Assembly: GCA_011525805.1 (NCBI GenBank)
Contig: WYBR01000011.1
Location: forward strand, 1-59,038
DNA: 59,038 nucleotides
Direction of reading: 5' to 3'
From: Vicinamibacteraceae bacterium
GTDB lineage: Bacteria; Planctomycetota; Phycisphaerae; Phycisphaerales; UBA5793
The notes beneath the pieces were generated by a model, which saw only the letters and a list, made by a program, of their open reading frames with translations, did not search any database and was not told the origin of the DNA. The position numbers and the translations under genes are program-made. Below are positions 1 to 11,000 of this stretch, in pieces (position 1 is the first letter of the stretch; each line of letters starts with the position of its first letter).

Positions 1-2629
1 CGAGGAGTTGGAGGTACCCGCCGCAGGCGCCGGGTCCGGCGGTGGTGTTGAGTGTGCGCGAGCCGTTCACTCCGGCGTGGCCGTTGTAGACGATCTGGAT
101 CTGGTTGGAGCCGAGGCCGAGTTGCGTGCCGGCGCAGGGGCGGTTGTTGGGGATGATGAACGAGCCGGTGTTGCGGGCGAAGATCAGGGCAACCTGCCCG
201 CCGGGCGATGCGCCGGACCACTCGATCTGGATAGAGCCGCCGGAGGGGCAGGTGGCGGCGACGGCAAGTTGCGGGCCGTCGGCGAGGCGGAGTTTGAGGA
301 GGAAGGCGTCACCGGTGCCACCGTGGTACGAATTGTTCCGTCCTTCGAAGTTAGTCGAACTCGTAAAGCCCGCCACCAGTGTGTTGCCGCTGTCGTCCAC
401 AGCGATGCCCTTGCCGGATTCATCGCCGCTTCCGCCAAGGTAGGTCATCCACTGGAGTTGGCCGGAGGTGCTGACCTTGAGCGCGAACGCGTCCTGGATC
501 CCGCCGTGGTGCGAGTTGTTCCGCTCGGCGAAGTCGGTCGACGTCGTTTCGCCCGTCACCAGCGAGTCGCCGGCGCCGTCCACGGCCATGGCGAAGCCGT
601 AGTCGTAGCCGCTTCCGCCGAGGTAGGTCATCCACTGGATCTGCCCCGCGCGGCTGACCTTGAGTGCGAAGGCGTCGTTGTTGCCGCCGAACGAGTTGTT
701 CCGCCCGGCGAAGTTGGCTGAATATGTCACGCCCGTCACCAGCGCGTCGCCGGCGCCGTCCACGTCGATGGCGGCACCGGAGTCCCAGCCGCTTCCGCCG
801 AGGTAGGTCATCCACTGGATCTGCCCCGACGGGCTGACCTTGAGCGCGAAGGCGTCCCGGGTGCCGCCGTAGTACGAGTTGTTCCGCCCGGCGAAGTCGG
901 TCGAGGTTGTCACGCCCGCCACCAGCGCGTTGCCGGTACTGTCCACGGCGATAGCGCCGCCAGCCTCGTCCCCGCTGCCGCCGAGGTAGGTCATCCACTG
1001 GATCTGCCCCGACGGGCTGACCCTGAGCGCGAAGGCGTCGCCGTCGCCGTAGTACGAGTTGTTCCGTCCGGCGAAGTCGGTCGACTCAGTGCGGCCCGTC
1101 ACCAGCGCGTTGCCGGTGGCGTCCACGGCGATACCGCGGCCGTAGTCCGAGCCGCTTGCGCCGAGGTAGGTCATCCACTGGATCTGCCCCGACGGGCTGA
1201 CCTTGAGTGCGAAGGCGTCGTAGCCGCCGTGGTACGAGTTATTCCGCCCGTCGAAGTTGGTAGACGTCGTCTCGCCGATTACGAGCGCGTCGCCGGCGGC
1301 GTCCACGGCGATGCCGCGGCCGTAGTCGCCGCCGCTTCCACCGAGGTAGGTCATCCACTGGAGTTGGCCGGATGGGCTGATCTTGAGAGCGAAGGCATCG
1401 TCGCCGCCGTAGTGCGAATTGTTCCGACCAGCGAAGTCGGTGGAGGTCGCATAGCCCGTAACTAGCGCGTTGCCGGTATCGTCCACGGCGATGCCGTAGC
1501 CATAGTCGTAGGCGCTCCCGCCGAGGTAGTACATCCACTCGATCTCCGGGTCGATCACCAGCGGCAGCAACGGGTCGGGGGCGGTGTCGAGGGCGATGCG
1601 GTAGGTGGTCGCGTCGATGACTTCGAAACGGGCAAGGATGGTGGTGCGCATCACACCTGACGAGCCGAGCGTGTCAGCAAGCGGCGCATCACGCACGGCG
1701 TCGAACTCCGCTTCCTTACGGGTGCGGCTCGTTGGATCGCCCCCACCCCGGCCCTCCCCCACAGAGCCGGGGGAGGGAGTGAAGGCTGCTTCCTCAGGGG
1801 CGCGGCTCGGTGATTCGTCATTTGACGTATCGGCAATCCGGGGCGGCGCAGAGCCTGTGCCCCGGCTTGCTGAACCTTCCTGCCACACGATCGGCGCGCC
1901 GTCGCGGAGGGTGCCGAAACTTGTGGCGATCTCGAGATCGCCCTTGTCGTTCACGCACAACGAGTCAATGCCGTCGTAGTGGATTCTGATCTGCGCGTAG
2001 TCCGCGCCAGGGGCGCAGTGGAACTCGTACTTCATCACGCCGTCGTCGTTGCCCGTCACATGCAGGTCGATGCCGTCGTAGAGGTTTTCGTAGATGACGG
2101 CGCCGAAGGAAGGCACGTTGCTCGCGATGCCGCGGCCTTCGCCGCCGACGTAGTAGTTGAACTTCGCCGTCTGCGGCTGCGCGCCGCGCGGGGTGACTGG
2201 GTTGCTGCCGGGAAAGGAAACGGTGAGGGTCAGATGCTCGTACGCCGGGGCAGAGTCTTCGACGCCCCGGATTTGCTCGTGGCGAAAGTCGTCGTCGAGG
2301 GCGTCAATCCGGGGCGGCGCAGAGCCTCTGCCCCGGCTTGCATTCGTTGCATCATCAATCGGCCGCGCGAGGTGCATCGTGAACGACGACTCGCGAAACG
2401 CGACATCGAGGCCGCGCGACTTGAGGCCGTAGTGGACGGACGCATCGCTCCACTGTCCCTGATTCTCGACGAAGTAGACGCCGCGCAGGCCGAGGTTGAA
2501 GCGCTCGGCCGCGGCGGGGCGCGCGGGCAGCGCCGGATCAGCCGAAGGCGGGGCGACCTGGCCGCTCAGGGGCGCCGTCAGTCCGAGAACGGTGGTTGCG
2601 ACGAAGGATGCGATTCGAGTGCTGGCCAT
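1..2629 (-). CDS. Secreted SBBP-repeat beta-propeller protein (C-terminus beyond the window)
   Basis: This minus-strand frame stays open from ATG at 2629 to the window edge, about 876 codons, so the last residues are missing. A GAGGAGGA ribosome site lies just upstream. The N-terminus (MASTRIASFVATTVLGL...) looks like a signal peptide, followed by a conserved module (RGVYFVENQGQWSD) that often precedes SBBP propellers. From about residue 360 there are seven copies of a near-identical unit of about 60 residues, each carrying WMTYLGGSG and FAGRNNSYYGG-like strands (PF06739 type), which implies a beta-propeller. The last visible part (CAGTQLGLGSNQ, then ACGGYLQL) matches a tail I associate with planctomycete exported proteins. 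The role is unknown, probably extracellular or cell-surface. Three short palindromes and a larger palindromic block are inserted in frame between the N-terminal module and the propeller. Confidence 0.85.
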   Translation of the reverse strand, partial: MASTRIASFVATTVLGLTAPLSGQVAPPSADPALPARPAAAERFNLGLRGVYFVENQGQWSDASVHYGLKSRGLDVAFRESSFTMHLARPIDDATNASRGRGSAPPRIDALDDDFRHEQIRGVEDSAPAYEHLTLTVSFPGSNPVTPRGAQPQTAKFNYYVGGEGRGIASNVPSFGAVIYENLYDGIDLHVTGNDDGVMKYEFHCAPGADYAQIRIHYDGIDSLCVNDKGDLEIATSFGTLRDGAPIVWQEGSASRGTGSAPPRIADTSNDESPSRAPEEAAFTPSPGSVGEGRGGGDPTSRTRKEAEFDAVRDAPLADTLGSSGVMRTTILARFEVIDATTYRIALDTAPDPLLPLVIDPEIEWMYYLGGSAYDYGYGIAVDDTGNALVTGYATSTDFAGRNNSHYGGDDAFALKISPSGQLQWMTYLGGSGGDYGRGIAVDAAGDALVIGETTSTNFDGRNNSYHGGYDAFALKVSPSGQIQWMTYLGASGSDYGRGIAVDATGNALVTGRTESTDFAGRNNSYYGDGDAFALRVSPSGQIQWMTYLGGSGDEAGGAIAVDSTGNALVAGVTTSTDFAGRNNSYYGGTRDAFALKVSPSGQIQWMTYLGGSGWDSGAAIDVDGAGDALVTGVTYSANFAGRNNSFGGNNDAFALKVSRAGQIQWMTYLGGSGYDYGFAMAVDGAGDSLVTGETTSTDFAERNNSHHGGIQDAFALKVSTSGQLQWMTYLGGSGDESGKGIAVDDSGNTLVAGFTSSTNFEGRNNSYHGGTGDAFLLKLRLADGPQLAVAATCPSGGSIQIEWSGASPGGQVALIFARNTGSFIIPNNRPCAGTQLGLGSNQIQIVYNGHAGVNGSRTLNTTAGPGACGGYLQLL
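438..1530 (-). repeat. Tandem ~180-bp coding repeats (SBBP blades)
   Basis: The conserved plus-strand string ccgaggtaggtcatccac recurs near 438, 621, 801, 983, 1163, 1343 and 1523. The spacing is close to 180 bp, and DNA identity between units is high. Each unit encodes one propeller blade. The units are coding, so this is not a CRISPR or satellite array. Confidence 0.9.
1709..1818. repeat. Palindromic repeat block inside the SBBP coding sequence
   Basis: A GC-rich near-palindrome (CCCCACCCCGGCCCTCCCCC ... CCGGGGGAGGG, about 1741-1777) is flanked by two related copies of a motif beginning GCTTCCT and containing GCGGCTCG (about 1711-1740 and 1788-1818). The flanking motif resembles the reverse complement of CGAGCCCCGACCGTAAGG at 58952-58969, so it probably belongs to a dispersed repeat family. 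The reading frame of the gene stays open across it. Confidence 0.6.
1835..1870. repeat. 36-bp palindromic repeat, copy 1
   Basis: The unit contains CCGGGGC ... GCCCCGG as inverted arms and differs at one base from copy 2 at 2306-2341. It lies in the SBBP gene and is translated in the same frame in both copies, giving SRG(T/R)GSAPPRI. Confidence 0.8.
2244..2273. repeat. Palindromic repeat, diverged inverted copy 3
   Basis: GCCGGGGCAGAGTCTTCGA then CGCCCCGGATT matches the opposite strand of the 36-bp unit at 1835 and 2306. The copy is more diverged and is also read in frame (IRGVEDSAPAY). Confidence 0.6.
2306..2341. repeat. 36-bp palindromic repeat, copy 2
   Basis: This is a near-identical second copy of the unit at 1835-1870, with one mismatch, again in frame within the SBBP gene. 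Confidence 0.8.
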
Positions 2630-2724
2630 GATTCCTCCTCGGCCGGATCAATCCGGCAAGCCCCCACGCGGCTCAGTTTACCATCGCCCCGGCCATTGCC
2701 GGCACGGCGAACAGCCCTTGCGCG

Positions 2725-2748
2725 AAAAAATCTGAAGATTTTCTGCGT
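2725..2748 (-). terminator. Possible terminator of the HAD phosphatase gene
   Basis: On the minus strand AAAATCT-tc-AGATTTTTT forms a short A/T-rich hairpin ending in a T run, 25-40 bp past the HAD stop codon. The stem lacks G/C pairs beyond one, so the call is weak. Confidence 0.4.
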
Positions 2749-2769
2749 CTGCGGCTGGGGGGGCGCGGT

Positions 2770-3474
2770 TCACGCCGGCGCGAGACCCGAGCCGTTGACC
2801 AGCCAGCGGCACACGGCGTCGGTGTCGGAGAGGTCGGAGATGACGCGATCGGCCCTGGCGGCGCGCAACTGCTCCTCGCGCCCGCCTCCGGTGCAGACGG
2901 CCAGGCTGCGGCAGCCGTGGGCGCGGGCGCAGTTCACATCATGGACCGTGTCGCCGACGATGACGATGCGCTCGAAGGCGATCTCCCCGCGGCGGGTCTC
3001 GACGTAGCGGCGGCGGGCGACGGGCGGCAGGTCGTCGCGCGTCGGGGCATCATCGCCCCACGCGCAGACGGGGAAGAGGCGCGAGTCGATGCCGACCGTT
3101 TCGACCTTGAGCCGTCCGTTCGCCTCCCAGTTGCCCGTCAGGAGGCCGATGGTCACCTCGGGTGAGGCGCTGAGCCGCTCGACGAGTTGGATGGCTCCGG
3201 GCAGCGCCTTGACGTTGTGGCGCCGAGATTCGATGCGCAGGCGGAGGTGGCGATGGCAGGCCTCGCGAAAGTCGCGGTCGATCCGTTCATCGCGATCCAG
3301 GCCATTGAGTTCCATGAAGCGGCGGTAGATCCAGGGATCGAGCCGGCCGGAGAGGTCAAAGGCGTGCTCGGCGAAGCGTTGGCCGAAGAGTTCGCGTCCG
3401 GCGTCGAGGAAGGCGGCGCGGCCGGTCCCGTCGCCGTGGTAGAGCGTGCCGTCGATGTCGAACAGGATCAGCAT
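2770..3474 (-). CDS. HAD-superfamily phosphatase (phosphoglycolate phosphatase-like)
   Basis: This 234-residue cytoplasmic protein has the HAD hydrolase motifs in order. Motif I is FDIDGTLYHGDG (nucleophile and acid/base Asp at 6 and 8), motif II is GLLTGN near residue 115, and motif IV is VGDTVHDVNCARAHG near 175. The helical cap after motif I fits the Gph/PGPase-like subfamily, which hydrolyses small phosphate monoesters. The exact substrate cannot be told from sequence. The gene runs in the same direction as the hydrolase upstream of it but is separated by 45 bp and a GC-rich stretch. Confidence 0.85.
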   Translation of the reverse strand: MLILFDIDGTLYHGDGTGRAAFLDAGRELFGQRFAEHAFDLSGRLDPWIYRRFMELNGLDRDERIDRDFREACHRHLRLRIESRRHNVKALPGAIQLVERLSASPEVTIGLLTGNWEANGRLKVETVGIDSRLFPVCAWGDDAPTRDDLPPVARRRYVETRRGEIAFERIVIVGDTVHDVNCARAHGCRSLAVCTGGGREEQLRAARADRVISDLSDTDAVCRWLVNGSGLAPA

Positions 3475-3519
3475 GGCAGAGGGTAGCGTGGCTGCCGCGC
3501 GCCTGCCGCGGCGCGAGCA

Positions 3520-4449
3520 TCAGGCGTGTTCCCGCTTTGCCGCGGCGCGCTCGACGCAGCGGCCGATGAAGTCATCCACGGTCGCGTGATAGCGATGGGC
3601 GTCGGTCTGGTGGAGGTTGAGGTGTCCGCCGGCGGGGATGATGACGAACTCCGACTCCGGCGCCGCCTGCGCGACCTCGAGGGCCGAGTTGAGCGGGCAG
3701 ATCGGATCATCCGCGCCGTGGAGAACGAGCAGCGGGCAGCGCAGGCGGGCGGCGAACTGCGCCCGTTCCGAGTTGCGCAGACGGGGAATCAGGACGCACA
3801 GCGCCCGATGCACGATGTTGAGGATGGGGAAGGACGGCAGGCCGTTGAAGGTCAGCATGGCGTGGACGGGCTCGCGCGTCCAGCGGTAGGGGCCGTCGGC
3901 GATGACGCCCACGACGCGCTCGGGCCGCTCGTCGCGGGCCGCGGCGCAGATCGAGACCCCCGCGCCCATCGAGTAGCCGTAGAGGATCACCGGGCGATCC
4001 GCCGCGACCCGGTTCATGAGGTCGAGGAGGTCATCGACCTCGAAGGTGCCCAGGCGGCTGGTTCCCTGCGCCTCGCCATGGCCGCGCATATCCCAGAGGA
4101 CGACGCGGCTGGCGCGATCGACGACGAAGCCGACGCGTTGGAGGGATTCGCGTCGCGATCCGCCCCAGCAGTGTGAGAAGATCACGACGGGTCCGCCGGG
4201 TTGGGCGTGGTTGACGATCTCCCAGACGGGCAGGCGCAGGCCGTCGCGGGTTTCGAGGCTCCACTCGGCGGCTTCGTACCCGGCGTCAGCGGGATCGACG
4301 AACCAGCCGCGGGCGACCGCGGCGCCGGCGGCGATGCGCGGCGGGTGGAGGAGGGCGTAGCCGAGCACGAGGCACAGTCCCGCGCCGAGCGCCGCCAGGC
4401 CGATGAGGAGCAGAACGGCGAGTCGCAATAGAGTTTCGGCGATTTCCAT
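3520..4449 (-). CDS. Membrane-anchored alpha/beta hydrolase
   Basis: The frame is open upstream to 4704, but the extension is Arg/Pro-rich and non-conserved in look. ATG 4449 (MEIAETLLRLAVLLLIGLAA) gives a clean N-terminal membrane anchor and 309 residues. The hydrolase core shows the HCWGGS oxyanion loop, the nucleophile elbow GYSMGA, an acid strand LVLHGADDP and the final GGHLNLH histidine. The active site is thus probably outside the cytoplasmic membrane. Family members act as esterases, lipases or peptidases; the substrate is unknown. Confidence 0.8.
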   Translation of the reverse strand: MEIAETLLRLAVLLLIGLAALGAGLCLVLGYALLHPPRIAAGAAVARGWFVDPADAGYEAAEWSLETRDGLRLPVWEIVNHAQPGGPVVIFSHCWGGSRRESLQRVGFVVDRASRVVLWDMRGHGEAQGTSRLGTFEVDDLLDLMNRVAADRPVILYGYSMGAGVSICAAARDERPERVVGVIADGPYRWTREPVHAMLTFNGLPSFPILNIVHRALCVLIPRLRNSERAQFAARLRCPLLVLHGADDPICPLNSALEVAQAAPESEFVIIPAGGHLNLHQTDAHRYHATVDDFIGRCVERAAAKREHA

Positions 4450-7334
<2,885 letters not shown>

Positions 7335-7572
7335 GCCGCTTCGCTTCATGCATGGCGGGTGCCACCGCATCTCGCTGCTCTGAGCGAGAGCGCCGTGCGG
7401 TGGGCAGGGGCATTCGTTCACGCTTGCTCGTTTGCACGGGAGGCCGGCGCGATGCGCTGTGGCATCGGCTCCGGCACTGGCTTACTTGCGCGCTCGCATC
7501 GATCTCCGCCCTGAGCGGCAGCGATCGATGCCATCCCCGAGCGAGGCGCTGGAAACGGGAATGCTCTCGTCC
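7335..7572. repeat. Hairpin-rich spacer between convergent gyrB and transporter genes
   Basis: This 238-bp stretch lacks a credible gene. It contains a compound hairpin with outer arms TGCCACCGCA (7360-7369) and TGCGGTGGGCA (7396-7406) and inner arms TCTCGCT/AGCGAGA. A second hairpin has arms GCATCGATC (7496-7504) and GATCGATGC (7523-7531). Neither has a T run. They may serve as bidirectional barriers between the convergent genes or be dispersed repeat sequence. Confidence 0.5.
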
Positions 7573-8388
7573 TCAGTCGAGCAGGCCGCTCATCTGCACC
7601 GCCGAGAACGTGAGCAGGCAGACAAAGAAGAGGCGCACCCAGAACATGGGCAGGCGGTGCGTCAGTTGCGAACCGAGCAGCCCGCCGACGATCGCGCCCG
7701 GCGCCAGCGAGGCGGCGAGGAGCAGCGAATCCTCAATCGTGCGCGCGCCGTGCGTGGCCTGGGCGAGGGTGAGGTTTTTGGCGATCGCGCCGATCGTCCC
7801 AGTGACCAGGATTACGGCGGTGGAGGTGGCGATGCTCTGGCGGAGGTTGATGCGGCAGACGAGTTGCTGGAGAGGGACGGCGACGGTGCCGCCTCCGACA
7901 CCGAGGAACCCGCCGACAAAGCCCATCGCCGTGCCGACGAAGAGGCTGCGCCCCAGCGCGACGCGTTGCCGCATGGCCGGCGTCCGGGCGGGCCGCCCGT
8001 TGCGGGCGTCGCTCCACTCCCGCGCCAGGCGCGCCACGTCGGCGGCGATCACGTAGAGCAGGAAGATTGCAAAGAGGCGGCGAAGGAGCGACTCGTCCAT
8101 CTGGTTGCCGATCCACACGCCCAGCAACATCGTGAGCACCGACGCGGGCACCAGCCCGCGCAGCACGTCGCGCCGGACCGCGTCCTTGCGCAGGTGCTTG
8201 CGCAGCGCGGCGAGGGCGACGATGATGTAGATGATCATCAGCGAGGCCTGGTAGAAGTGCTGATCCGGGCCGCGGATGAGCGTGAGCAGGGGGATGATGA
8301 TGATGCCGCCGCCCAGGCCGAGCATCCCGCCGACGCATCCGCCGAGGAGCCCGAGGGCCGACGCGATGAGGAGATCGCCGGCCGTCAC
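7573..8388 (-). CDS. TauE/SafE-family anion (sulfite) exporter-like membrane protein
   Basis: The longer open frame extends to 9312, but that part is antisense to the kinase gene. GTG 8388 (VTAGDLLIASALGLLGG) gives 271 residues and begins in the first membrane segment. The two halves repeat the glycine-rich family signature, GGMLGLGGGIIIIPLL near residue 18 and GGFLGVGGGTVAVPLQQ near 150, with about eight hydrophobic segments. Members export organosulfur or sulfite-type anions; the substrate here is unknown. It is divergently transcribed from the kinase gene across a 111-bp spacer. Confidence 0.8.
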   Translation of the reverse strand: MTAGDLLIASALGLLGGCVGGMLGLGGGIIIIPLLTLIRGPDQHFYQASLMIIYIIVALAALRKHLRKDAVRRDVLRGLVPASVLTMLLGVWIGNQMDESLLRRLFAIFLLYVIAADVARLAREWSDARNGRPARTPAMRQRVALGRSLFVGTAMGFVGGFLGVGGGTVAVPLQQLVCRINLRQSIATSTAVILVTGTIGAIAKNLTLAQATHGARTIEDSLLLAASLAPGAIVGGLLGSQLTHRLPMFWVRLFFVCLLTFSAVQMSGLLD

Positions 8389-8499
8389 GAATCCGTCGCC
8401 GATGCGCTCGATGATGCGTCGAGAAGAATCACGGGCGGGATGATAGCGGCCCTCCGACCTATCGTGCCCGCGGTTCGAGCAAGGTACACTTGACGCGCC

Positions 8500-9459
8500 A
8501 TGTTTGCCACCGCGACCGAGATCGTCACCATCACGCTCAACCCGGCGATCGACCGGCTCATCGAGGTGCGCGACTTCGCCGTCGGCCGGCACCAGATGGG
8601 AAGGCGCATCGACGTCTACCCGGCCGGAAAGGGCATCCGCCTCTCGCGCGTCCTCGCCCGCCTCGGCACGCGGAGCATCGCGACGGGATTCGTCGGCGAT
8701 CGCGAACTCGACCTCTTCGAGTCGTTCCTCAGCGCGCCCGCCGCGGGGCGAGCCGTCTCGCAGATGCTGCGCGTCAATCAGCCGACGCGCGAAAACGTCA
8801 CCATCGTCGATCCCATCAACGACCGCTCGACGTACGTGCGCGAGGAGGGCTTTCAGATCACTCCGAAGGACCTCGAGCGTATTCAGGGGAAGATCGGTCT
8901 GATGGCCCGCGACGAGGCGATCCTGTGCTTCTGCGGGTCGATTCCCCCCGGCCTGAGCGTGGAGGTCTTCCGGGAGATGGTGCAGCGGGCCATCCACGCC
9001 GGCGCCCGCGTTCTGCTCGACACCTTCGGCGAACCGCTTGAAGCGACGCGCGACTTGCCCGTCTGGATGATCCGCATGAACCGGACGACGGCGGCGCAGG
9101 TCGCCGGCCATCCGATCACCACGCGCGACGAAGCGCTGGAGATGACCCGGTTCCTCGCGCGGAAGGGAGCGATGGCGGCCGTCACCGTCGGCGCGGAAGG
9201 GGCCGCGCTCACGGTTCCCGGCCTCGCGTGGGTCGGCCACGTCGGGATTCACCCGGGCCTGGTGATCAACACCGTCGGCTGCGGGGAGAGTTTCGTGGCC
9301 GGCCTCCTGCATGAGTGGCGCCGCAGCGGCGACTGGGCCTCCGCCTTCCGCGAGGGACTCACCGTCGCCACCGTCAACGCGACGACCGTGCGCTCGGGCG
9401 AGATCGACGCGGAGACGCGCGAGGAGTTCCGTAAACTCACTGTGATCGAGGCGCGGTAA
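8500..9459 (+). CDS. PfkB-family sugar-phosphate kinase (1-phosphofructokinase/LacC-like) with altered catalytic residue
   Basis: This 319-residue protein has ribokinase-fold features: TLNPAIDR at the N-terminus, PAGKGIRLSRVLARLG (substrate-binding region, usually GGKGINVARVL), CGSIPPG mid-protein, and the C-terminal NTVGCGESFVAG anion-hole motif. Hexose-phosphate kinases of the FruK/LacC group normally read GAGD there, with Asp as catalytic base. This protein has Cys-Gly-Glu, with Glu at residue 263. RLS for NVA in the substrate motif is also unusual. It may be a kinase with changed specificity or a regulatory pseudo-kinase. Confidence 0.8.
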   Translation: MFATATEIVTITLNPAIDRLIEVRDFAVGRHQMGRRIDVYPAGKGIRLSRVLARLGTRSIATGFVGDRELDLFESFLSAPAAGRAVSQMLRVNQPTRENVTIVDPINDRSTYVREEGFQITPKDLERIQGKIGLMARDEAILCFCGSIPPGLSVEVFREMVQRAIHAGARVLLDTFGEPLEATRDLPVWMIRMNRTTAAQVAGHPITTRDEALEMTRFLARKGAMAAVTVGAEGAALTVPGLAWVGHVGIHPGLVINTVGCGESFVAGLLHEWRRSGDWASAFREGLTVATVNATTVRSGEIDAETREEFRKLTVIEAR

Positions 9460-9597
9460 CTCCCGTCGCGGCGTTTCGCACGTGGATCATCATCACGGAG
9501 CGGAGACCCGCCGCGTGCCGACGCGGCGCGGCGAGCCGGATCCGCGGCGCAGTTGCCATTCCGTCGCGGCCGACCTATCAATTTGGCCGTCCGATTC

Positions 9598-9670
9598 GCC
9601 ACCGTAGCTCAGCTGGTAGAGCGGCGCATTCGTAATGCGCAGGTCGTGGGTTCGAGTCCCACTGGTGGCT
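9598..9670 (+). tRNA. tRNA-Thr (CGT anticodon)
   Basis: This 73-nt cloverleaf has acceptor arms GCCACCG and TGGTGGC, an anticodon loop TTCGTAA (anticodon CGT, decoding ACG) and a T arm GTGGG-TTCGAGT-CCCAC. No CCA is encoded. Its 3' part from the anticodon loop onward is duplicated at 19593-19634, so the gene is the insertion site of the element and its 3' half is now supplied by element DNA. The T-rich tract expected behind the tRNA is found only after the distal copy. Confidence 0.97.
9629..9670 (+). repeat. attL core (42 bp), in the tRNA-Thr 3' half
   Basis: It runs from TTCGTAATGCGC to CCCACTGGTGGCT and is identical to 19593-19634. The flanking bases differ on both sides (A versus G before, C versus T after), which defines the core exactly. 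Confidence 0.95.
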
Positions 9671-9689
9671 CATTCACAACCCTAGCCGA

Positions 9690-9762
9690 ATCCGCAACTT
9701 GCGGATACCCGTCGAAGCGACGGCGCGGCGTTCAGGAGCGGCAGCCCGTATCAGGTGATACG
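9690..9762. promoter_or_regulatory. Left-end candidate integrase/excisionase binding sites
   Basis: Two perfect palindromes lie between attL and the integrase gene: ATCCGCAA-c-TTGCGGAT (9690-9706) and CGTATCA-gg-TGATACG (9747-9762). The second is nearly repeated at the right end of the element (19483-19497), as expected for arm-type sites. It could also be an operator for the integrase gene, whose start is 27 bp downstream. Confidence 0.5.
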
Positions 9763-9788
9763 AGCCGCCCAGACTGGAGGCCCCGCCG

Positions 9789-10997
9789 ATGGTCGATCAC
9801 CCATCGCCTCGAATCCCCAAACTGCGCCGGCAGAAGAACCGCGGCGGACCCGATCGCGCCTTTGTCGAACTCAGGGGCGAACGGTTCTACCTCGGCACGT
9901 GGGACAGCCCTGAGAGCCGCGAGGCGTACCGCCGCACGATCGCCGAGTGGCTCGCCACCGGGCAGCCGCCGGCGCGTGAGAAGCGAACGGGCGGAGCCGA
10001 CGCCCCGACCATCGCCATTCTTGCGGCCCGCTACCTTGAGTGGGCGGAGAAGTACTACCGCGATGCGCATGGGCAACCGACCGGGAGCGCCGAGACGGCC
10101 GCTGGCATTCTCCGCCCGGTAATTGCCCTCTACAAGACGCTCCCGGCCGCCGACTTCACGCCTCGATGCCTGGAGGCCTGCGCCGCCGAGATGGTCCGCC
10201 TCCGCTGGACGCGCAGGGGAGTGAACCGCGCGCTCGTGCGGATCCGCTCGATCTTCAAGTTTGGGGTGCGAGTGGGCATCGTCCCATCGGGCGTACATGA
10301 GGCGCTTCGCTCTGTGCCGGGGCTGAAGCGCGGCAGGACCGCAGCGGCCGAGACCAACCCGATTCTGCCGGCGCCTGAGCGGGCGATCGAGGCCGTCAAG
10401 CCCCACCTGTCTCGCCAAGTGCGGGCGATGGTGGACGTCCAACTCCTGACGGGCGCGCGGCCGGGCGAAGTCTGCATCATGCGGCCAGTCGATATCGACA
10501 TGACGGCGGCCGTGTGGCTCTACACCCCCGCCGACCATAAGAACGCCCATCGGGAGCAGGCGCGGACGATCTACCTCGGGCCTCGCGCACAGGCGATCAT
10601 CACTCCATTCCTGACCGGCCGCGCTGTCGATGCCTACCTGTTCAGTCCGATCGAAGCCGAAGCAGAGCGGCGGGCGGCATTGGCCGAGAAGCGAACGACA
10701 CCCTTGCGGCAGGGCAACAGCGCGGGCACGAACCGCCGGCGGCGCCCGAAGCGCCAACCCGGGCCCGTCTATGACACGGACTCCTACCGGCGAGCGATCC
10801 ATCGCGCGTGCGATGCCGCAGGCATCGACCGGTGGAGCCCGGGCCGGCTGCGGCACAACGCCGGGACGATGTTGCGCCGGGAGTACGGCCTGGACACCGC
10901 CCGGGCGATCCTCGGGCACCGCTCCACGGCCGTGACGGAGATCTACGCCGAGATCGACCGGGAGAAGGCTGTGGGTGTGATCGGAAAGGTGGGATGA
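9789..10997 (+). CDS. int: Tyrosine recombinase (integrase)
   Basis: This 402-residue integrase should catalyse site-specific integration and excision at the tRNA-Thr core. The N-terminal part (about 1-75) looks like a small arm-binding domain, about 80-175 is the SAM-like core-binding domain, and the catalytic domain follows. It shows LLTGARPGEVCIM (first Arg), SPGRLRHNAGTML (second Arg, with Gly where most enzymes have His), LGHRS and the nucleophile Tyr in TEIYAE. A GGAGG site precedes ATG 9789. Its place next to attL and downstream of a displaced tRNA terminator suggests that transcription from the tRNA promoter could enter it. Confidence 0.93.
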   Translation: MVDHPSPRIPKLRRQKNRGGPDRAFVELRGERFYLGTWDSPESREAYRRTIAEWLATGQPPAREKRTGGADAPTIAILAARYLEWAEKYYRDAHGQPTGSAETAAGILRPVIALYKTLPAADFTPRCLEACAAEMVRLRWTRRGVNRALVRIRSIFKFGVRVGIVPSGVHEALRSVPGLKRGRTAAAETNPILPAPERAIEAVKPHLSRQVRAMVDVQLLTGARPGEVCIMRPVDIDMTAAVWLYTPADHKNAHREQARTIYLGPRAQAIITPFLTGRAVDAYLFSPIEAEAERRAALAEKRTTPLRQGNSAGTNRRRRPKRQPGPVYDTDSYRRAIHRACDAAGIDRWSPGRLRHNAGTMLRREYGLDTARAILGHRSTAVTEIYAEIDREKAVGVIGKVG

Positions 10998-11000
10998 GCG

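Noticed and set aside
438-1530. Possible CRISPR or satellite array
   Set aside because: Units of about 180 bp without variable spacers are coding SBBP blades in a continuous frame.
8389-9312. N-terminal extension of the TauE/SafE protein
   Set aside because: It is antisense to the PfkB kinase gene and lacks membrane segments; GTG 8388 fits the family length.
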